Assembly: GCF_018310695.1 (NCBI RefSeq) | Contig: NZ_JAGXCY010000002.1 | Location: forward strand, 424,007 to 488,006 | Direction of reading: 5' to 3' | From: Paenibacillus sp. Marseille-Q4541 | Lineage (GTDB): Bacteria; Bacillota; Bacilli; Paenibacillales; Paenibacillaceae | Length of the DNA stretch: 64,000 nt | Part shown: positions 8,991 to 19,002 of the stretch, in pieces | How positions within the stretch are numbered: the stretch's first letter is position 1 | How the letters are laid out: the number at the start of each line of letters is the position of its first letter | Program-made: the position numbers and the translations under genes | The notes under the pieces: model-generated | Seen by the model: the letters and a program-made list of their open reading frames with translations, nothing else | The model's database searches: none | What the model was told of the DNA's origin: nothing

Positions 8991-9990
8991 CTCCTCCGCC
9001 GCGAGCAATAATAATCTCACCGGCCTCTTCCAATCTTCTGATGGTTGCTACAATGCGAGTCTGAGCCTCTTCCACATCACGAAGTCTAACTGGACCCATG
9101 TATTCCATTTCTTCTTTAAAGGTTTCAGCCATACGTTTCGACATATTGTTGAATATAGAATCTCGTACTTCTTCACTAGCAACTTTAAGTGCAAGCTGCA
9201 AGTCTGCATTGTCAATATCACGAATGATCCTTTGAATAGAACGGTTGTCGACATTAACAATATCCTCAAAGACAAACATACGTTTCTTAATTTCCTCAGC
9301 AAGTTCAGGATCCTGAATTTCAAGAGAATCGAGTATCGTTCGTTCCGTACCTCGGTCCACTCCATTCAAAATTTGAACGATGGACTCTATGCCACCAGCG
9401 TTTGTGTAATCCTGAGTAACGGTCGCTGATAACTTCTGCTCCAGCACCCTCTCCACCTGAGAGATAACTTCAGGTGAAGTACTATCCATCACTGCAACAC
9501 GCCTTGCAACATCTGCCTGCTTCTCTTGGGGAAGAGAAGAAAGAATGACGGCGGCTTGCTCAAACTGCAAATAAGATAGAACGAGTGCAATCGTTTGCGG
9601 ACTCTCATTTTGAATAAAATTAAGAATCTGATTCGGATCTGCCTTCCGAGCAAAGTCAAAAGGTCTAACCTGAAGGTTGGCTGTAAGTCGATTAATGACT
9701 TCCAGCGCTTTTTGAGAACCAAGTGCTTTTTCTAATATTTCTCTTGCGTAATTAATACCGCCTTGTGAGATGTATTCTTGAGCCAAACAGATTTGGTGGA
9801 ACTCAGACATGATCAATTCTTTTTCTCCTGAGTCCACTTTTCTTACATTGGCAATTTCCAGCGTTAGCTGTTCTATCTCTTCATCACGAAGATGTTTAAA
9901 AATCTGTGCAGATACTTCTGGTCCTAATGTAATGAGCAGAATGGCTGCCTTTTGTCTTCCTGTTAATCCATTTCCTTGTGCTTTAACCAA
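8974..9990 (-). CDS. fliG: Flagellar motor switch protein FliG
   Basis: Torque-generating C-ring protein that contacts the MS ring and stator. It closely matches B. subtilis FliG, including the middle-domain EEIKKRMFVFEDI motif and the C-terminal ARGGGDDIIV-like tail. About 338 residues. A TTG at 9990 has an AGAGGTG site six bases upstream and is preferred over the GTG at 9999, which sits within that site. Two bases follow the fliF stop region, so the genes are tightly packed. Confidence 0.97.
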   Translation of the reverse strand: MVKAQGNGLTGRQKAAILLITLGPEVSAQIFKHLRDEEIEQLTLEIANVRKVDSGEKELIMSEFHQICLAQEYISQGGINYAREILEKALGSQKALEVINRLTANLQVRPFDFARKADPNQILNFIQNESPQTIALVLSYLQFEQAAVILSSLPQEKQADVARRVAVMDSTSPEVISQVERVLEQKLSATVTQDYTNAGGIESIVQILNGVDRGTERTILDSLEIQDPELAEEIKKRMFVFEDIVNVDNRSIQRIIRDIDNADLQLALKVASEEVRDSIFNNMSKRMAETFKEEMEYMGPVRLRDVEEAQTRIVATIRRLEEAGEIIIARGGGDDIVV

Positions 9991-10001
9991 GTCCCTCACC
10001 T

Positions 10002-11576
10002 CTATTCATCCGCAAGCCAAGTGCGAAGCAAGTTAACGAATTCATCAGGCTTCTTCTTCGCGAGTGACTCAAGTTGTTTACGTACTTGACTTTCGTTTGT
10101 AACAGTTTCCAGACTAATAGAAGGAAATTCGGTAGGAACCTGAAGCGGAAGATCTTCTTCGTATTCTTCTTCTTTGTTACGACGATTCCGGTATATCAAG
10201 TATCCTCCGCCTGCCAGTAGTAATGCAGCTCCTGCAGCTAGGCCCCAAATCATTCCGGAAGACAACTGAATTCCTGTTTTGGAATCTGCTACAGCTTGTG
10301 CTGGTTTCGATATTACGGAAACTTTCTTTTCTAGATCAGCGTCAATATATGTACTTCCTGAATTTGCAAGTGACGCCCTCACAATATTCACTAGAACGGT
10401 TTGAATAGCTTCTTGCGTTGGAGTGTCCAACACATTTTGTCCTGCTGGTGGTTCAACTGCTACATTAATGGTTAAATCTTTTACAGTATACGGACTTTGT
10501 ACAATTTCCTTGGCAATCCGGTTAACCTCATAATTAATTGTAGTGGAGCTGTCTTCCCCACTTGAGGTATCGGTGTCCGCTGCAGGATAATTCACTACGT
10601 CACTTTCACCTGTACCTGCGACACCGCCATTCGCGGTAGAACCGCCAGTATAGCTGCTCTGTATATCCTGAACACTAATCTCGATCCCTTTCATGTTTTC
10701 TTCGTCTACAGGAGTTACGAGATTTTGAGTTGTGTTTACTTTGTCAAAGTTCAGATTCGATGTGACAAGTACATTAACATCTGAAGTACCAATAATACCT
10801 GATAAAAATTCTTTTACACTCTTCTGAACATCACTCTCATATTTTTTCTGGAGAGCCATATTCTCTTGTACTTCGCCAAGGCCACTTCCGCCTCCACGTT
10901 CAGATGGTTGAAGTTCTTCGCCTTGATTCGTTGAAATCGTAATGTTTTCTAAAGGCAAGTTTGGCACAGCCGTCTTCATTAAGTTAAAATATCCATCCAC
11001 AGCATTCTGTGTCATTTGATACCCTGGTTCAAAAGTCAGCACTGCAGAAGCAGATGCAAAATTTTGTTCTGATCCTGCAAATAAGCTCTTTTCAGGAAGA
11101 TTCACTAGGACCTTCGCCCCGCTTACTCCCTCCATACTTTGAAGCATTTGCTCAATTTCGCCATTAAAAGCATTGGCATATTTTACTTGAAATTCCTTAT
11201 CTGTCATCCCCATTGTAGAAGCGTTCTGATCGAAGATGTCATATCCAATTGAACCATTCTGGATTAACCCCTGTGATCCCACATCCACTTTTACTCTTGC
11301 CGCTTGTGTGCTCGGCACCGAGATGCTCGACCCATCTTTACTTAATTCAAAAGGAATATTCCCGCTCTCAAGGTAATTAATTACTCCGGCAGAATCCTCT
11401 GCACCAAGATCGGTAAAAGCTACTTCATATTCTGTTTTAGAAAATTGAATCGTAAGTGCAACAATCGCAATGATGAGAAATACAACCGTGGAAATCAATA
11501 ATACTTTTTGTTTGCTCGTAAATTTATTCCAATACTGAGATATCTTCTCTCTGTACTGGGCGATTCTCTCGTTCAC
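10002..11576 (-). CDS. fliF: Flagellar MS-ring protein FliF
   Basis: Forms the MS ring in the cytoplasmic membrane, the base of the flagellum. 524 residues with transmembrane helices at about 24-44 and 445-463, two ring-building motifs between them, and a C-terminal cytoplasmic tail that binds FliG (LESLAKKKPDEFVNLLRTWL). Start is GTG with a GAGGTG site five bases upstream. Confidence 0.96.
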   Translation of the reverse strand: MNERIAQYREKISQYWNKFTSKQKVLLISTVVFLIIAIVALTIQFSKTEYEVAFTDLGAEDSAGVINYLESGNIPFELSKDGSSISVPSTQAARVKVDVGSQGLIQNGSIGYDIFDQNASTMGMTDKEFQVKYANAFNGEIEQMLQSMEGVSGAKVLVNLPEKSLFAGSEQNFASASAVLTFEPGYQMTQNAVDGYFNLMKTAVPNLPLENITISTNQGEELQPSERGGGSGLGEVQENMALQKKYESDVQKSVKEFLSGIIGTSDVNVLVTSNLNFDKVNTTQNLVTPVDEENMKGIEISVQDIQSSYTGGSTANGGVAGTGESDVVNYPAADTDTSSGEDSSTTINYEVNRIAKEIVQSPYTVKDLTINVAVEPPAGQNVLDTPTQEAIQTVLVNIVRASLANSGSTYIDADLEKKVSVISKPAQAVADSKTGIQLSSGMIWGLAAGAALLLAGGGYLIYRNRRNKEEEYEEDLPLQVPTEFPSISLETVTNESQVRKQLESLAKKKPDEFVNLLRTWLADE

Positions 11577-11615
11577 TCCGTCACCTCATCCGAAACTTTT
11601 GCTATTTAACGTCAA

Positions 11616-11921
11616 TTACATTTGGATCCGCATGATTTCTTGATAGGCTTCTATTACTTTATTCCGAACTTGATTCGTTAACTGCAAACTGAGTAGAGCT
11701 TGTTCGGAAGCAATCATCACCTGATCCACATTAACATTTCCTTTAACAAACTCTGTTGACATGACATGAGCATTTTTTTCTTGCTGTGCCACCTGCCCGA
11801 TTGCATCTTCTAAATAGGAAGAAAATTGCTTTATAGTATCTGAGGGGGTTGTTTTATTTTGTAAACTAATATTTGAAGGAGTTTGTAATGCAGATGTTTG
11901 AAACATAGTGTTCTCTATCAC
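11616..11921 (-). CDS. fliE: Flagellar hook-basal body complex protein FliE
   Basis: Connects the MS ring to the rod. About 101 residues with the C-terminal signature EQALLSLQLTNQVRNKVIEA. A GTG at 11921 is chosen because AGGAGGG lies six to seven bases upstream; a seven-codon longer ATG frame runs through that ribosome site. Order flgB-flgC-fliE is standard. Confidence 0.94.
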   Translation of the reverse strand: MIENTMFQTSALQTPSNISLQNKTTPSDTIKQFSSYLEDAIGQVAQQEKNAHVMSTEFVKGNVNVDQVMIASEQALLSLQLTNQVRNKVIEAYQEIMRIQM

Positions 11922-11969
11922 GAATGTCCCTCCTAAAGTCATAAATCTATATGTACTAGTACTTCTTAT

Positions 11970-12419
11970 TTATTTTCCAATCTCTAGTGCTTTCATAACC
12001 ATCGCTTTTGAAGCATTGAGAGCTGTAACATTTGCTTCATATGATCTTGAGGCTCCCATTAAATCTACCATTTCTTTTGTTATATCCACGTTTGGCATAT
12101 ATACATACCCCTCAGCGTTTGCATCTGGGTGAGTAGGATTATAAACAGGTTTGAGCGGTGCCGTATCTTCTTGTATTGATGAAGCTATTACACCTTGTTG
12201 AACCGATTTACCTTCCATTTGTGCCTGAAGCATATCTTTAAAACTAGATTTGCTTGTTTCTAGAACTACCATTTTTCGTTTATATGGAACTGCTTCTCCA
12301 TTTTCTACCGTTGCTCTAGTTGTCTCTGCATTAGCGATATTGGATGAAATTACATCCATACGAAGACGCTGAGCGGTTAGAGCAGAAGAACTAATATTAA
12401 AGCTACTGCTAATATTCAT
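11970..12419 (-). CDS. flgC: Flagellar basal-body rod protein FlgC
   Basis: Proximal rod subunit of 149 residues. It carries the rod-protein signature VISSNIANAETTRA near residues 23-36, the PNVDITKEMVDLMGASRSYE segment and the C-terminal helix NASKAMVMKALEIGK. AAGGGAGA precedes the ATG. Six bases separate it from flgB. Confidence 0.95.
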   Translation of the reverse strand: MNISSSFNISSSALTAQRLRMDVISSNIANAETTRATVENGEAVPYKRKMVVLETSKSSFKDMLQAQMEGKSVQQGVIASSIQEDTAPLKPVYNPTHPDANAEGYVYMPNVDITKEMVDLMGASRSYEANVTALNASKAMVMKALEIGK

Positions 12420-12425
12420 TAATTT

Positions 12426-12833
12426 CTATCTCCCTTCTGCCGCAATACGCATCATTTTGATTTGTTCATTGACCTGCTGGATATAGGCATTGTAACGAAG
12501 CTGATTTTCAGCCAAAAGACTCATTTCTTTATCCACATCGACATTATTATCATTATTACTCATTGTCGTGTTGTTATCTGTCGAGATTTGTGCGGTTGGG
12601 ATTTTCATTGAAGGACCTATAGGAATATGCTTTTCATTCGTTAATTTTCCACTCAATGTATTTACATTTCCTTTCATTTCATTTTGCAAAAGTTCTTCAA
12701 ACTGCACTTCTGACCGTTTAAAATAAGGAGTATCACTATTAGCAATGTTGTTAGTAATCGCACCTTGTCTAACATTTGCAGCATCTATTCCTGCTTGAAG
12801 CGTCTTAAAACTTACATCATTTAGAAGATTAAT
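12426..12833 (-). CDS. flgB: Flagellar basal-body rod protein FlgB, apparent ATT start codon
   Basis: Proximal rod subunit and first gene of the flagellar operon. Reading back from the C-terminal NNVDVDKEMSLLAENQLRYN motif, the conserved N-terminal rod signature ITNNIANSDTPYFKRSEV is present and in frame. The open frame extends upstream to a TAA at 12855, yet contains no ATG, GTG or TTG before codon 43. A GGGAGG site sits eight bases before an ATT at 12833, which would give a 135-residue protein starting MNLLNDVSFK, a normal FlgB length. A GTG start at 12707 would delete the signature and has no good ribosome site. Confidence 0.88.
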   Translation of the reverse strand: MNLLNDVSFKTLQAGIDAANVRQGAITNNIANSDTPYFKRSEVQFEELLQNEMKGNVNTLSGKLTNEKHIPIGPSMKIPTAQISTDNNTTMSNNDNNVDVDKEMSLLAENQLRYNAYIQQVNEQIKMMRIAAEGR

Positions 12834-13285
12834 AACAGTTACCTCCCTTCCAAATTAATTATTCTGACTTTTAAAAACATAAGACCTATACCGACTCTCA
12901 TTCGACAAATATGGCATTCTTTAGTTTCATTCCTAGGTCTTTAGTAGAATTAAGAAGTTATTTGTCATATAACATAAGTTTCTTCGAGTTGGGCATTTAT
13001 TACAATAAGAAAAAAGCCCTATCTTTTAGTTATAACAAGGACTTTTTGAGGATAAAACGCAAGAAATCTACATTGGAATGAAAATCCAGTCCTATAAAAC
13101 GTTCTGTTTTTTCATAAAACATTCATATTTAATGTTAGATTAATGACAAGCATATTCATTCAATATGATGACATTGAACCATTCTGAGTATCGACAAACC
13201 GCATTTATTGTCATTTTATTGTTTTCATTTTCCTTAACAATTCTTATTCAATTACATTCATTGCATCAAAACGCAATAAAAGTAT
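12834..13285. other. Long AT-rich gap upstream of the flagellar operon
   Basis: About 450 bases with no coding region, between flgB and the hslU terminator. In Bacillus this site holds codY; no trace of it is visible. The flagellar operon promoter should lie here on the minus strand, but I found no convincing sigma-A or sigma-D site. A perfect TTCAAT...ATTGAA inverted repeat is at 13159-13178 and an imperfect hairpin with AAAAAG arms at 13010-13047; neither has a clear role. Confidence 0.6.
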
Positions 13286-13329
13286 AAAAAATGCCCTTTA
13301 GAGGAGCCAATCCCCTAAAGAGCATTTTT
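13286..13329 (-). terminator. Intrinsic terminator after hslU
   Basis: Starts at the hslU stop codon. On the minus strand AAAATGC-CTTTAG pairs with CTAAAG-GCATTTT, followed by a T-rich run. It separates the hslUV transcript from the flagellar operon. Confidence 0.85.
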
Positions 13330-13330
13330 C

Positions 13331-14728
13331 TTACAAAATATATTGACTAAGATCTCGATCTTTCGCAATCTCACCAAGCTTCTCTTTTACATATTCTGGT
13401 GTTATAAGCATCTTATCCAGTGTAAGTTCAGGTGCTTCAAAAGATAGATCTTCTAACAATTTTTCTAAGATGGTGTGGAGTCTTCTGGCTCCGATATTTT
13501 CCGTACTTTGATTTACTGCTTCCGCAATATTCGCAATTTCACGAATTGCTTCTGGAGAAAATTCAATTTCGATGTCTTCTGTTAAGAGCAAATCAGTGTA
13601 TTGTTTCGTCAAAGCATTTTTAGGTTCTGTCAAAATGGAAACAAAATCATCGAGTGTTAAGCTATTCAGCTCAACTCGAATTGGGAAACGTCCCTGCAGC
13701 TCTGGAATTAGATCGGAAGGTTTGGATACATGAAATGCTCCTGCTGCAATAAACAAGATGTAATCCGTCTTCACAGGGCCGTATTTGGTCATTATCGTCG
13801 ATCCTTCCACAATAGGAAGAATATCCCTCTGTACGCCCTCACGGGACACGTCAGGCCCCGATCCGCGGCCCTGACTAGCTACTTTATCAATCTCATCAAT
13901 AAAGATGATACCAGACTGCTCAGCACGTTTGATCGATTCCTGTGTAACATCATCCATATCAATGAGTTTGCTGGCTTCTTCTTGAATCAGTACCTTACGA
14001 GCTTCTTTAATACTCAGCTTACGCTTCTTGGTACGTTTCGGTAAAAAATTCCCAAACATTTCTTGCATATTCATTCCCATCTGGTCATTTCCTTGACCAG
14101 CAAACATGTCGAACATGTTAGGAGCTGTATCCTCTACATCGATCTCGATCACAGTATTTTCAAGCTGACCAGATAGCAGTTCGAATTTCACTTTGCGTCT
14201 ACGCTCCGAAATGGAGGCTTCTTGTGCAGGGTCTTCTTCCTCATCCGTCTGATTATGATTACCAAAAATCATTTCAAACGGATTTTTTTGATTTTTGGAT
14301 TTATTTGCAGCCGGGACGAGAAGATGTACAATTCGCTCATTTGCATTTTCTTCTGCTTTGTCTTTTACCTTTTCCGTTTTTTCGAGTTTAACTATACGAA
14401 TGGAAGTCTCAATCAAATCCCGAACCATTGACTCAACATCACGCCCGACATACCCGACTTCCGTAAATTTAGTTGCCTCTACTTTCACGAAAGGAGCACC
14501 TACAAGTTTAGCTAGTCTTCTTGCAATTTCCGTTTTACCTACACCTGTGGGTCCGATCATCAAAATGTTTTTAGGTACAATTTCATCTTGAGCGTGCTCA
14601 GGGAGTCTACTGCGGCGGTATCTATTTCGGAGGGCAACTGCAACCGATTTCTTCGCTTGCTTCTGGCCCACGATATATTTGTCCAATTCAACAACAATTT
14701 GCCTAGGGGTTAAAGCTTCGTTAATCAT
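13331..14728 (-). CDS. hslU: ATP-dependent protease ATPase subunit HslU (ClpY)
   Basis: Hexameric AAA+ unfoldase that feeds substrates to HslV. Walker A GPTGVGKT at residues 59-66, the pore loop GYVGRDVE at about 90-97, Walker [10 protein letters not shown], and a variable I-domain between. 465 residues, normal. Follows hslV by 39 bases in the same transcript; a strong terminator follows the stop. Confidence 0.97.
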   Translation of the reverse strand: MINEALTPRQIVVELDKYIVGQKQAKKSVAVALRNRYRRSRLPEHAQDEIVPKNILMIGPTGVGKTEIARRLAKLVGAPFVKVEATKFTEVGYVGRDVESMVRDLIETSIRIVKLEKTEKVKDKAEENANERIVHLLVPAANKSKNQKNPFEMIFGNHNQTDEEEDPAQEASISERRRKVKFELLSGQLENTVIEIDVEDTAPNMFDMFAGQGNDQMGMNMQEMFGNFLPKRTKKRKLSIKEARKVLIQEEASKLIDMDDVTQESIKRAEQSGIIFIDEIDKVASQGRGSGPDVSREGVQRDILPIVEGSTIMTKYGPVKTDYILFIAAGAFHVSKPSDLIPELQGRFPIRVELNSLTLDDFVSILTEPKNALTKQYTDLLLTEDIEIEFSPEAIREIANIAEAVNQSTENIGARRLHTILEKLLEDLSFEAPELTLDKMLITPEYVKEKLGEIAKDRDLSQYIL

Positions 14729-14767
14729 TATCTTCCCTCCCGGTAATTTGATCTTTTATTAAGTAGT

Positions 14768-15310
14768 TTACAACTCTTCCACAATAATATTACTGTTTGT
14801 ATACACACAGATTTCAGAAGCAACAAGCAATGCTTCACGGGCCATGTCTTTGGCTTCCAAATGAGCTGCATTTCTTTTCATAGCTCTAGCCGCAGACAAA
14901 GCATAATTTCCACCTGAGCCAATAGCGAGGAGATCATCATCTGGCTCAATTATCTCTCCACCACCGGAAATCAACAGCATGCCTGTTTTGTCCATCACGA
15001 TCATTAGTGCTTCAAGCTTGCGAAGCACGCGATCTTGACGCCAATCTTTAGCAAGTTCCACGGCTGCACGCTGAAGATTCCCATGATGTTCTTCCAGCTT
15101 ACCCTCGAACTTTTCGAAAAGAGTGATCGCATCTGCAACAGATCCTGCAAAACCGGCCACAACTTGCCCTCGGTATAGTCTACGAACTTTTTTCGCTGTG
15201 TTTTTCATTACTACAGATTCTCCCATTGTTACCTGCCCATCACCAGCAATCGCTGCTTTTCCGTTATGACGTACGGCACAAATCGTAGTTGCATGAAATG
15301 TGGTTTGCAT
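14768..15310 (-). CDS. hslV: ATP-dependent protease peptidase subunit HslV (ClpQ)
   Basis: N-terminal nucleophile peptidase that forms the HslUV chamber. The core motifs GDGQVTMG and [19 protein letters not shown] are intact. The N-terminus is [15 protein letters not shown]: the ATTI stretch aligns with the mature Thr of proteobacterial HslV, while the preceding short extension resembles B. subtilis ClpQ, which uses a residue ahead of it. Two adjacent ATGs follow AGGAGG; the second (15310) has the better spacing of seven bases, giving 180 residues. Confidence 0.95.
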   Translation of the reverse strand: MQTTFHATTICAVRHNGKAAIAGDGQVTMGESVVMKNTAKKVRRLYRGQVVAGFAGSVADAITLFEKFEGKLEEHHGNLQRAAVELAKDWRQDRVLRKLEALMIVMDKTGMLLISGGGEIIEPDDDLLAIGSGGNYALSAARAMKRNAAHLEAKDMAREALLVASEICVYTNSNIIVEEL

Positions 15311-15341
15311 CATGAAACCTCCTCTTCATCTAGTGTAAAAA

Positions 15342-15372
15342 GCCCGGCATGTCAGAAAAAGACTTGCCGGGC
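15342..15372 (-). terminator. Intrinsic terminator between trmFO and hslV
   Basis: GCCCGGCA and TGCCGGGC arms (eight base pairs), extended by an inner GTC/GAC pair, followed on the minus strand by TTTTT. It lies between the trmFO stop and the hslV start, so it should reduce or separate hslUV transcription from the upstream genes. Confidence 0.82.
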
Positions 15373-15384
15373 GTTCAAGCTTGC

Positions 15385-16725
15385 CTATCCTTCGTTTACA
15401 GGGGATAGTCCTTTTTCTTCTTTAAAACGTTGGATACTTTCTAAAGCACGATTCGCGAGTGCCTCATTCTTTTCCTTCTTATTGCGTATCTTTTTTTCAA
15501 GTCCTGGAAGCAAACCAAAGTTTGCATTCATCGGTTGGAAATGCTTGAAATCGGCAGTTGTAATATAGTGTGCCATACTTCCTAGTGTACTCTCTTCTGG
15601 AAGTACAAACAAATCTTGATCTTGTGCAAGATTTGCTGCATTCATACCGGCAATAAGACCAGATGCAGCTGATTCGACGTAACCTTCAACACCTGTCATT
15701 TGTCCAGCGAAGAACAAATTAGGACGAGATTTGAACTGATACGTTGGCTCAAGCAATTTAGGAGAATTGATAAATGTATTCCGGTGCATCACACCATATC
15801 GCACAAACTCAGCATTCTCAAGACCAGGGATCATTTGGAATACTCTTTTTTGTTCTCCCCACTTCAGATGTGTCTGGAATCCTACTAGATTATATAGAGT
15901 ACCCGCAGCATTGTCCTGACGTAGCTGAACGACAGCATAAGGCAATTCTCCTGTATGAGGATTCACTAAACCTACTGGTTTCATTGGACCAAACAGAGCT
16001 GTCTGTTTGCCGCGTTTCATCATAACTTCAATAGGCATGCAGCCTTCAAAGTAAATTTCTTTTTCGAATTCTTTAAGTTCAGCAACTTCTGCGGAAATCA
16101 GTGCATCGTAGAAACGATTGAATTCTTCTTCATTCATCGGACAGTTAAGGTAAGCGGCCTCACCCTTGTCATATCTAGAGGCAAGATATACTTTGCTCAT
16201 GTCAATGGAGTCTTTCTCCACAATCGGTGCAGCAGCATCATAGAAATAAAAATACTCTTCACCCATAAGTTCCTTAATCTGTGAAGACAATGCAGGAGAA
16301 GTTAGAGGTCCTGTCGCAATAACAACGATCCCGTCCGCTGGAATTTCTTGCAACTCCTCATTAACAACCTCAACCAAAGGATGCTCATGAAGCTTACGTG
16401 TAATTTCTCCAGAAAAGCCATCCCGGTCCACTGCGAGAGCTCCTCCAGCTGGCACTGCATGACGGTCAGCTGAACCAATCACGAGCGAGTCCATCATTCT
16501 CATTTCTTCTTTCAGTACGCCTACCGCATTCGTCAGTCCGTTTGCACGCAATGAATTACTGCATACGAGTTCAGCAAATTGGTTTGTATGATGTGCAGGT
16601 GTTTTGACAACAGGGCGCATCTCATAGAGTTTTACAGGTACACCTCTTTGAGCGATTTGCCATGCTGCTTCACTTCCTGCGAGACCTGCTCCAATTACCG
16701 TTACTTGTTGTGTTGTTTCGTTCAT
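15385..16725 (-). CDS. trmFO: tRNA (uracil-54-C5) methyltransferase TrmFO, folate dependent
   Basis: Makes ribothymidine at position 54 of tRNA with methylene-tetrahydrofolate and FAD. The FAD-binding [12 protein letters not shown] motif is at residues 13-24, followed by YEMRP and the strongly conserved [11 protein letters not shown] segment containing a catalytic Cys. About 446 residues, normal. Two adjacent ATGs follow GAGGGGG; the second is given. Upstream lies topA, the same neighbour as in B. subtilis, but xerC (codV), normally next downstream, is absent. Confidence 0.96.
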   Translation of the reverse strand: MNETTQQVTVIGAGLAGSEAAWQIAQRGVPVKLYEMRPVVKTPAHHTNQFAELVCSNSLRANGLTNAVGVLKEEMRMMDSLVIGSADRHAVPAGGALAVDRDGFSGEITRKLHEHPLVEVVNEELQEIPADGIVVIATGPLTSPALSSQIKELMGEEYFYFYDAAAPIVEKDSIDMSKVYLASRYDKGEAAYLNCPMNEEEFNRFYDALISAEVAELKEFEKEIYFEGCMPIEVMMKRGKQTALFGPMKPVGLVNPHTGELPYAVVQLRQDNAAGTLYNLVGFQTHLKWGEQKRVFQMIPGLENAEFVRYGVMHRNTFINSPKLLEPTYQFKSRPNLFFAGQMTGVEGYVESAASGLIAGMNAANLAQDQDLFVLPEESTLGSMAHYITTADFKHFQPMNANFGLLPGLEKKIRNKKEKNEALANRALESIQRFKEEKGLSPVNEG

Positions 16726-16824
16726 CATTTATCCCCCTCACTGCTGACAGCACATTTATCTTAAAAATCTCGTATGCTGGCAGCAGTCCGGCACTACCGG
16801 TTTCATCTATATCATGTAAATTTT

Positions 16825-18927
16825 TTAAATTTCAACTGATTCTTCATCTGTTTCTTCAAGTAACTCTGTGTGATCGCACACTGTACATTTCAACTTCGTT
16901 CCTTGCTTATTCCGCTTCTCAACCATGAGGGAAGAACAGCTCGGACAAGGCTTCGCAGAAGGTTTATCCCAAGATACAAAATCACATTCAGGATAACGAT
17001 CACATCCAAAGAATATACGACCTTTTTTACTTCTGCGCTCGACTACATGTCCTTCCTTACAGGTAGGACAAACGATCCCTGTATCTTTAATGATTGGTTT
17101 CGTATTCCGACAATCTGGAAAACCAGAGCAGGCTAAAAATTTACCGAAACGGCCGAGTTTATATACAAGCGGCTTACCGCATTTTTCACAAATTTCATCG
17201 GAAACCTCATCTTCAATCTCGATTTCCTTCATCTCTTCCTCTGCAACTTCAAGACGTTTTTCAAAGGAACCGTAAAACTGACCCAGTACTCTCACCCAAT
17301 CCTCTGAACCTTCTTCCACATGGTCGAGATCTTCTTCCATATGTGCGGTAAACTCCACGTTCAGAATTTCTGGGAAGAATTGTTCCATTTGTTCTATGAC
17401 AAGTTCGCCGAGTTCTGTTGGCATAAATTTCTTTTCTTCAATAGCAACGTAACCACGTTTTTGGATCGTTTCTAGTGTAGGTGCATACGTACTTGGACGT
17501 CCTATTCCCAGTTCCTCAAGTGTTTTGACAAGACGTGCCTCTGTATAGCGCGGTGGAGGCTGAGTGAAATGCTGTTTAGGTTCAATTTCCTGTTTCCCTA
17601 ACGCATCTCCACTTTTGAGTGGTGGAAGCAGCTTATCCTCTTCCGTAGTACCGTCGTCATTACCTTCAACATAAACTTTCATAAATCCAGGGAAACGAAC
17701 CTTAGATCCAGTAGCACGGAAAGTCGCATCTCCAGCCGTAATATCCACAGACAAGGTATCAAGGATCGCCGAAGACATTTGGCTTGCTACAAAACGTTCC
17801 CAGATCAGTTTATACAAACGGAATTGATCTCTGCTTGTAAATGCTTTCACCGATTCCGGATCCCTTAGTATTGAGGTAGGGCGGATAGCTTCATGCGCTT
17901 CCTGAGCGTTTGCCGCTTTTTTGGAATACTGACGGAACGATTCTGGAGCAAAAGAGTCACCATATTTTTGAACAATATAATCTTTTGCTTCTTCTTGAGC
18001 CGATGTTGCAATACGAGTTGAGTCAGTACGCATATAAGTAATTAAACCTACCGTGCCTTCTTTACCAAGATCTACACCCTCGTATAACTGCTGAGCAACC
18101 GACATGGTTTTCGCAGCACGAAAGTTGAGTTTACGAGCGGCTTCTTGCTGTAATGAACTTGTTGTAAAAGGAGCCGATGGATTACGAGTCCGTTCTTTCT
18201 CTTTTACTTCTTTGACTGTAAAATCTTCATTCTCAATTTGCTTAAGTATAGAGTTTACTTGCTCTTCATTCGTAAGTTCCGTTTTGGTTCCGTTCCACTG
18301 ATGAAACTTAGCCTCCATTGGGCTGCCATCTGCATCGAGTTTTGCTGTAATACTCCAGTATTCTTCTGGAATAAATTCGTCAATTTCATTCTCACGATCA
18401 AGAATAATCTTAACTGCAACGGATTGTACACGGCCCGCTGACAACCCTTTTTTTACTTTTTTCCACAGCAAAGGACTGATTTTGTAACCCACCAGTCGAT
18501 CAAGAATACGTCTTGCTTGCTGTGCATTCACTAGGTCCATATTTATTTTACGCGGTGTTTTAAAAGCGTCCTTCACCGCTTGTTTGGTAATTTCATTAAA
18601 GACAACTCGGCAACTTTCAGTCTGATCTAGATCGAGTGCATGAGCAAGATGCCAAGCAATCGCTTCCCCTTCACGATCGGGGTCAGCTGCGAGATAAACT
18701 TTTTTCACTTTTTTTGACGCGTCCTTTAGTTCTTTCAGTACAGAACCTTTTCCGCGGATGGTAATATATTTAGGGTTAAAATCATTTTCCACTTCTACGC
18801 CAATCTGACTTTTTGGCAAATCGCGAACGTGCCCCATCGAAGCTTTGACGATATATTTACTTCCTAGATATTTCCCTATCGTCTTGGCTTTCGAAGGAGA
18901 CTCCACGATGACGAGTGAATCCGCCAT
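16825..18927 (-). CDS. topA: DNA topoisomerase I
   Basis: Type IA topoisomerase that relaxes negative supercoils. Toprim motifs [16 protein letters not shown] (residues 7-22) and [16 protein letters not shown]; the catalytic Tyr is in [12 protein letters not shown] near residue 300. Three C-terminal four-Cys zinc modules follow (CEKCGK..., CPTCKE..., CPSCSS...). 700 residues, normal. GAGGAGG precedes the ATG, but the start codon is in the arm of an inverted repeat (see 18922-18971). Downstream of dprA. Confidence 0.97.
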   Translation of the reverse strand: MADSLVIVESPSKAKTIGKYLGSKYIVKASMGHVRDLPKSQIGVEVENDFNPKYITIRGKGSVLKELKDASKKVKKVYLAADPDREGEAIAWHLAHALDLDQTESCRVVFNEITKQAVKDAFKTPRKINMDLVNAQQARRILDRLVGYKISPLLWKKVKKGLSAGRVQSVAVKIILDRENEIDEFIPEEYWSITAKLDADGSPMEAKFHQWNGTKTELTNEEQVNSILKQIENEDFTVKEVKEKERTRNPSAPFTTSSLQQEAARKLNFRAAKTMSVAQQLYEGVDLGKEGTVGLITYMRTDSTRIATSAQEEAKDYIVQKYGDSFAPESFRQYSKKAANAQEAHEAIRPTSILRDPESVKAFTSRDQFRLYKLIWERFVASQMSSAILDTLSVDITAGDATFRATGSKVRFPGFMKVYVEGNDDGTTEEDKLLPPLKSGDALGKQEIEPKQHFTQPPPRYTEARLVKTLEELGIGRPSTYAPTLETIQKRGYVAIEEKKFMPTELGELVIEQMEQFFPEILNVEFTAHMEEDLDHVEEGSEDWVRVLGQFYGSFEKRLEVAEEEMKEIEIEDEVSDEICEKCGKPLVYKLGRFGKFLACSGFPDCRNTKPIIKDTGIVCPTCKEGHVVERRSKKGRIFFGCDRYPECDFVSWDKPSAKPCPSCSSLMVEKRNKQGTKLKCTVCDHTELLEETDEESVEI

Positions 18928-18971
18928 AGGTTCATCCTCCTCTCACAATATAGCCTGCATGCCCCTATGGC
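18922..18971 (-). promoter_or_regulatory. Hairpin enclosing the topA ribosome site and start codon
   Basis: On the minus strand CGCCATAGG (18963-18971) is perfectly complementary to CCTATGGCG (18922-18930). The second arm contains the topA ATG, and the 32-base loop contains its GAGGAGG ribosome site. The pairing is seen directly; a role in limiting translation is inferred. Confidence 0.45.
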
Positions 18972-19002
18972 GAAATCATAGTAATATTTGCGCCAAAGGG
19001 AT

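Noticed and set aside
12860..12960. Possible sigma-D (TAAA / GCCGATAT) or sigma-A promoter upstream of flgB
   Set aside because: Nearest candidates (GTCGGTAT, TTGTCG) miss several bases or have wrong spacing.
13010..13047. AAAAAGCCCT / AGGACTTTTT imperfect hairpin
   Set aside because: One mismatch, 17-base loop, and no adjacent gene end to serve as terminator.
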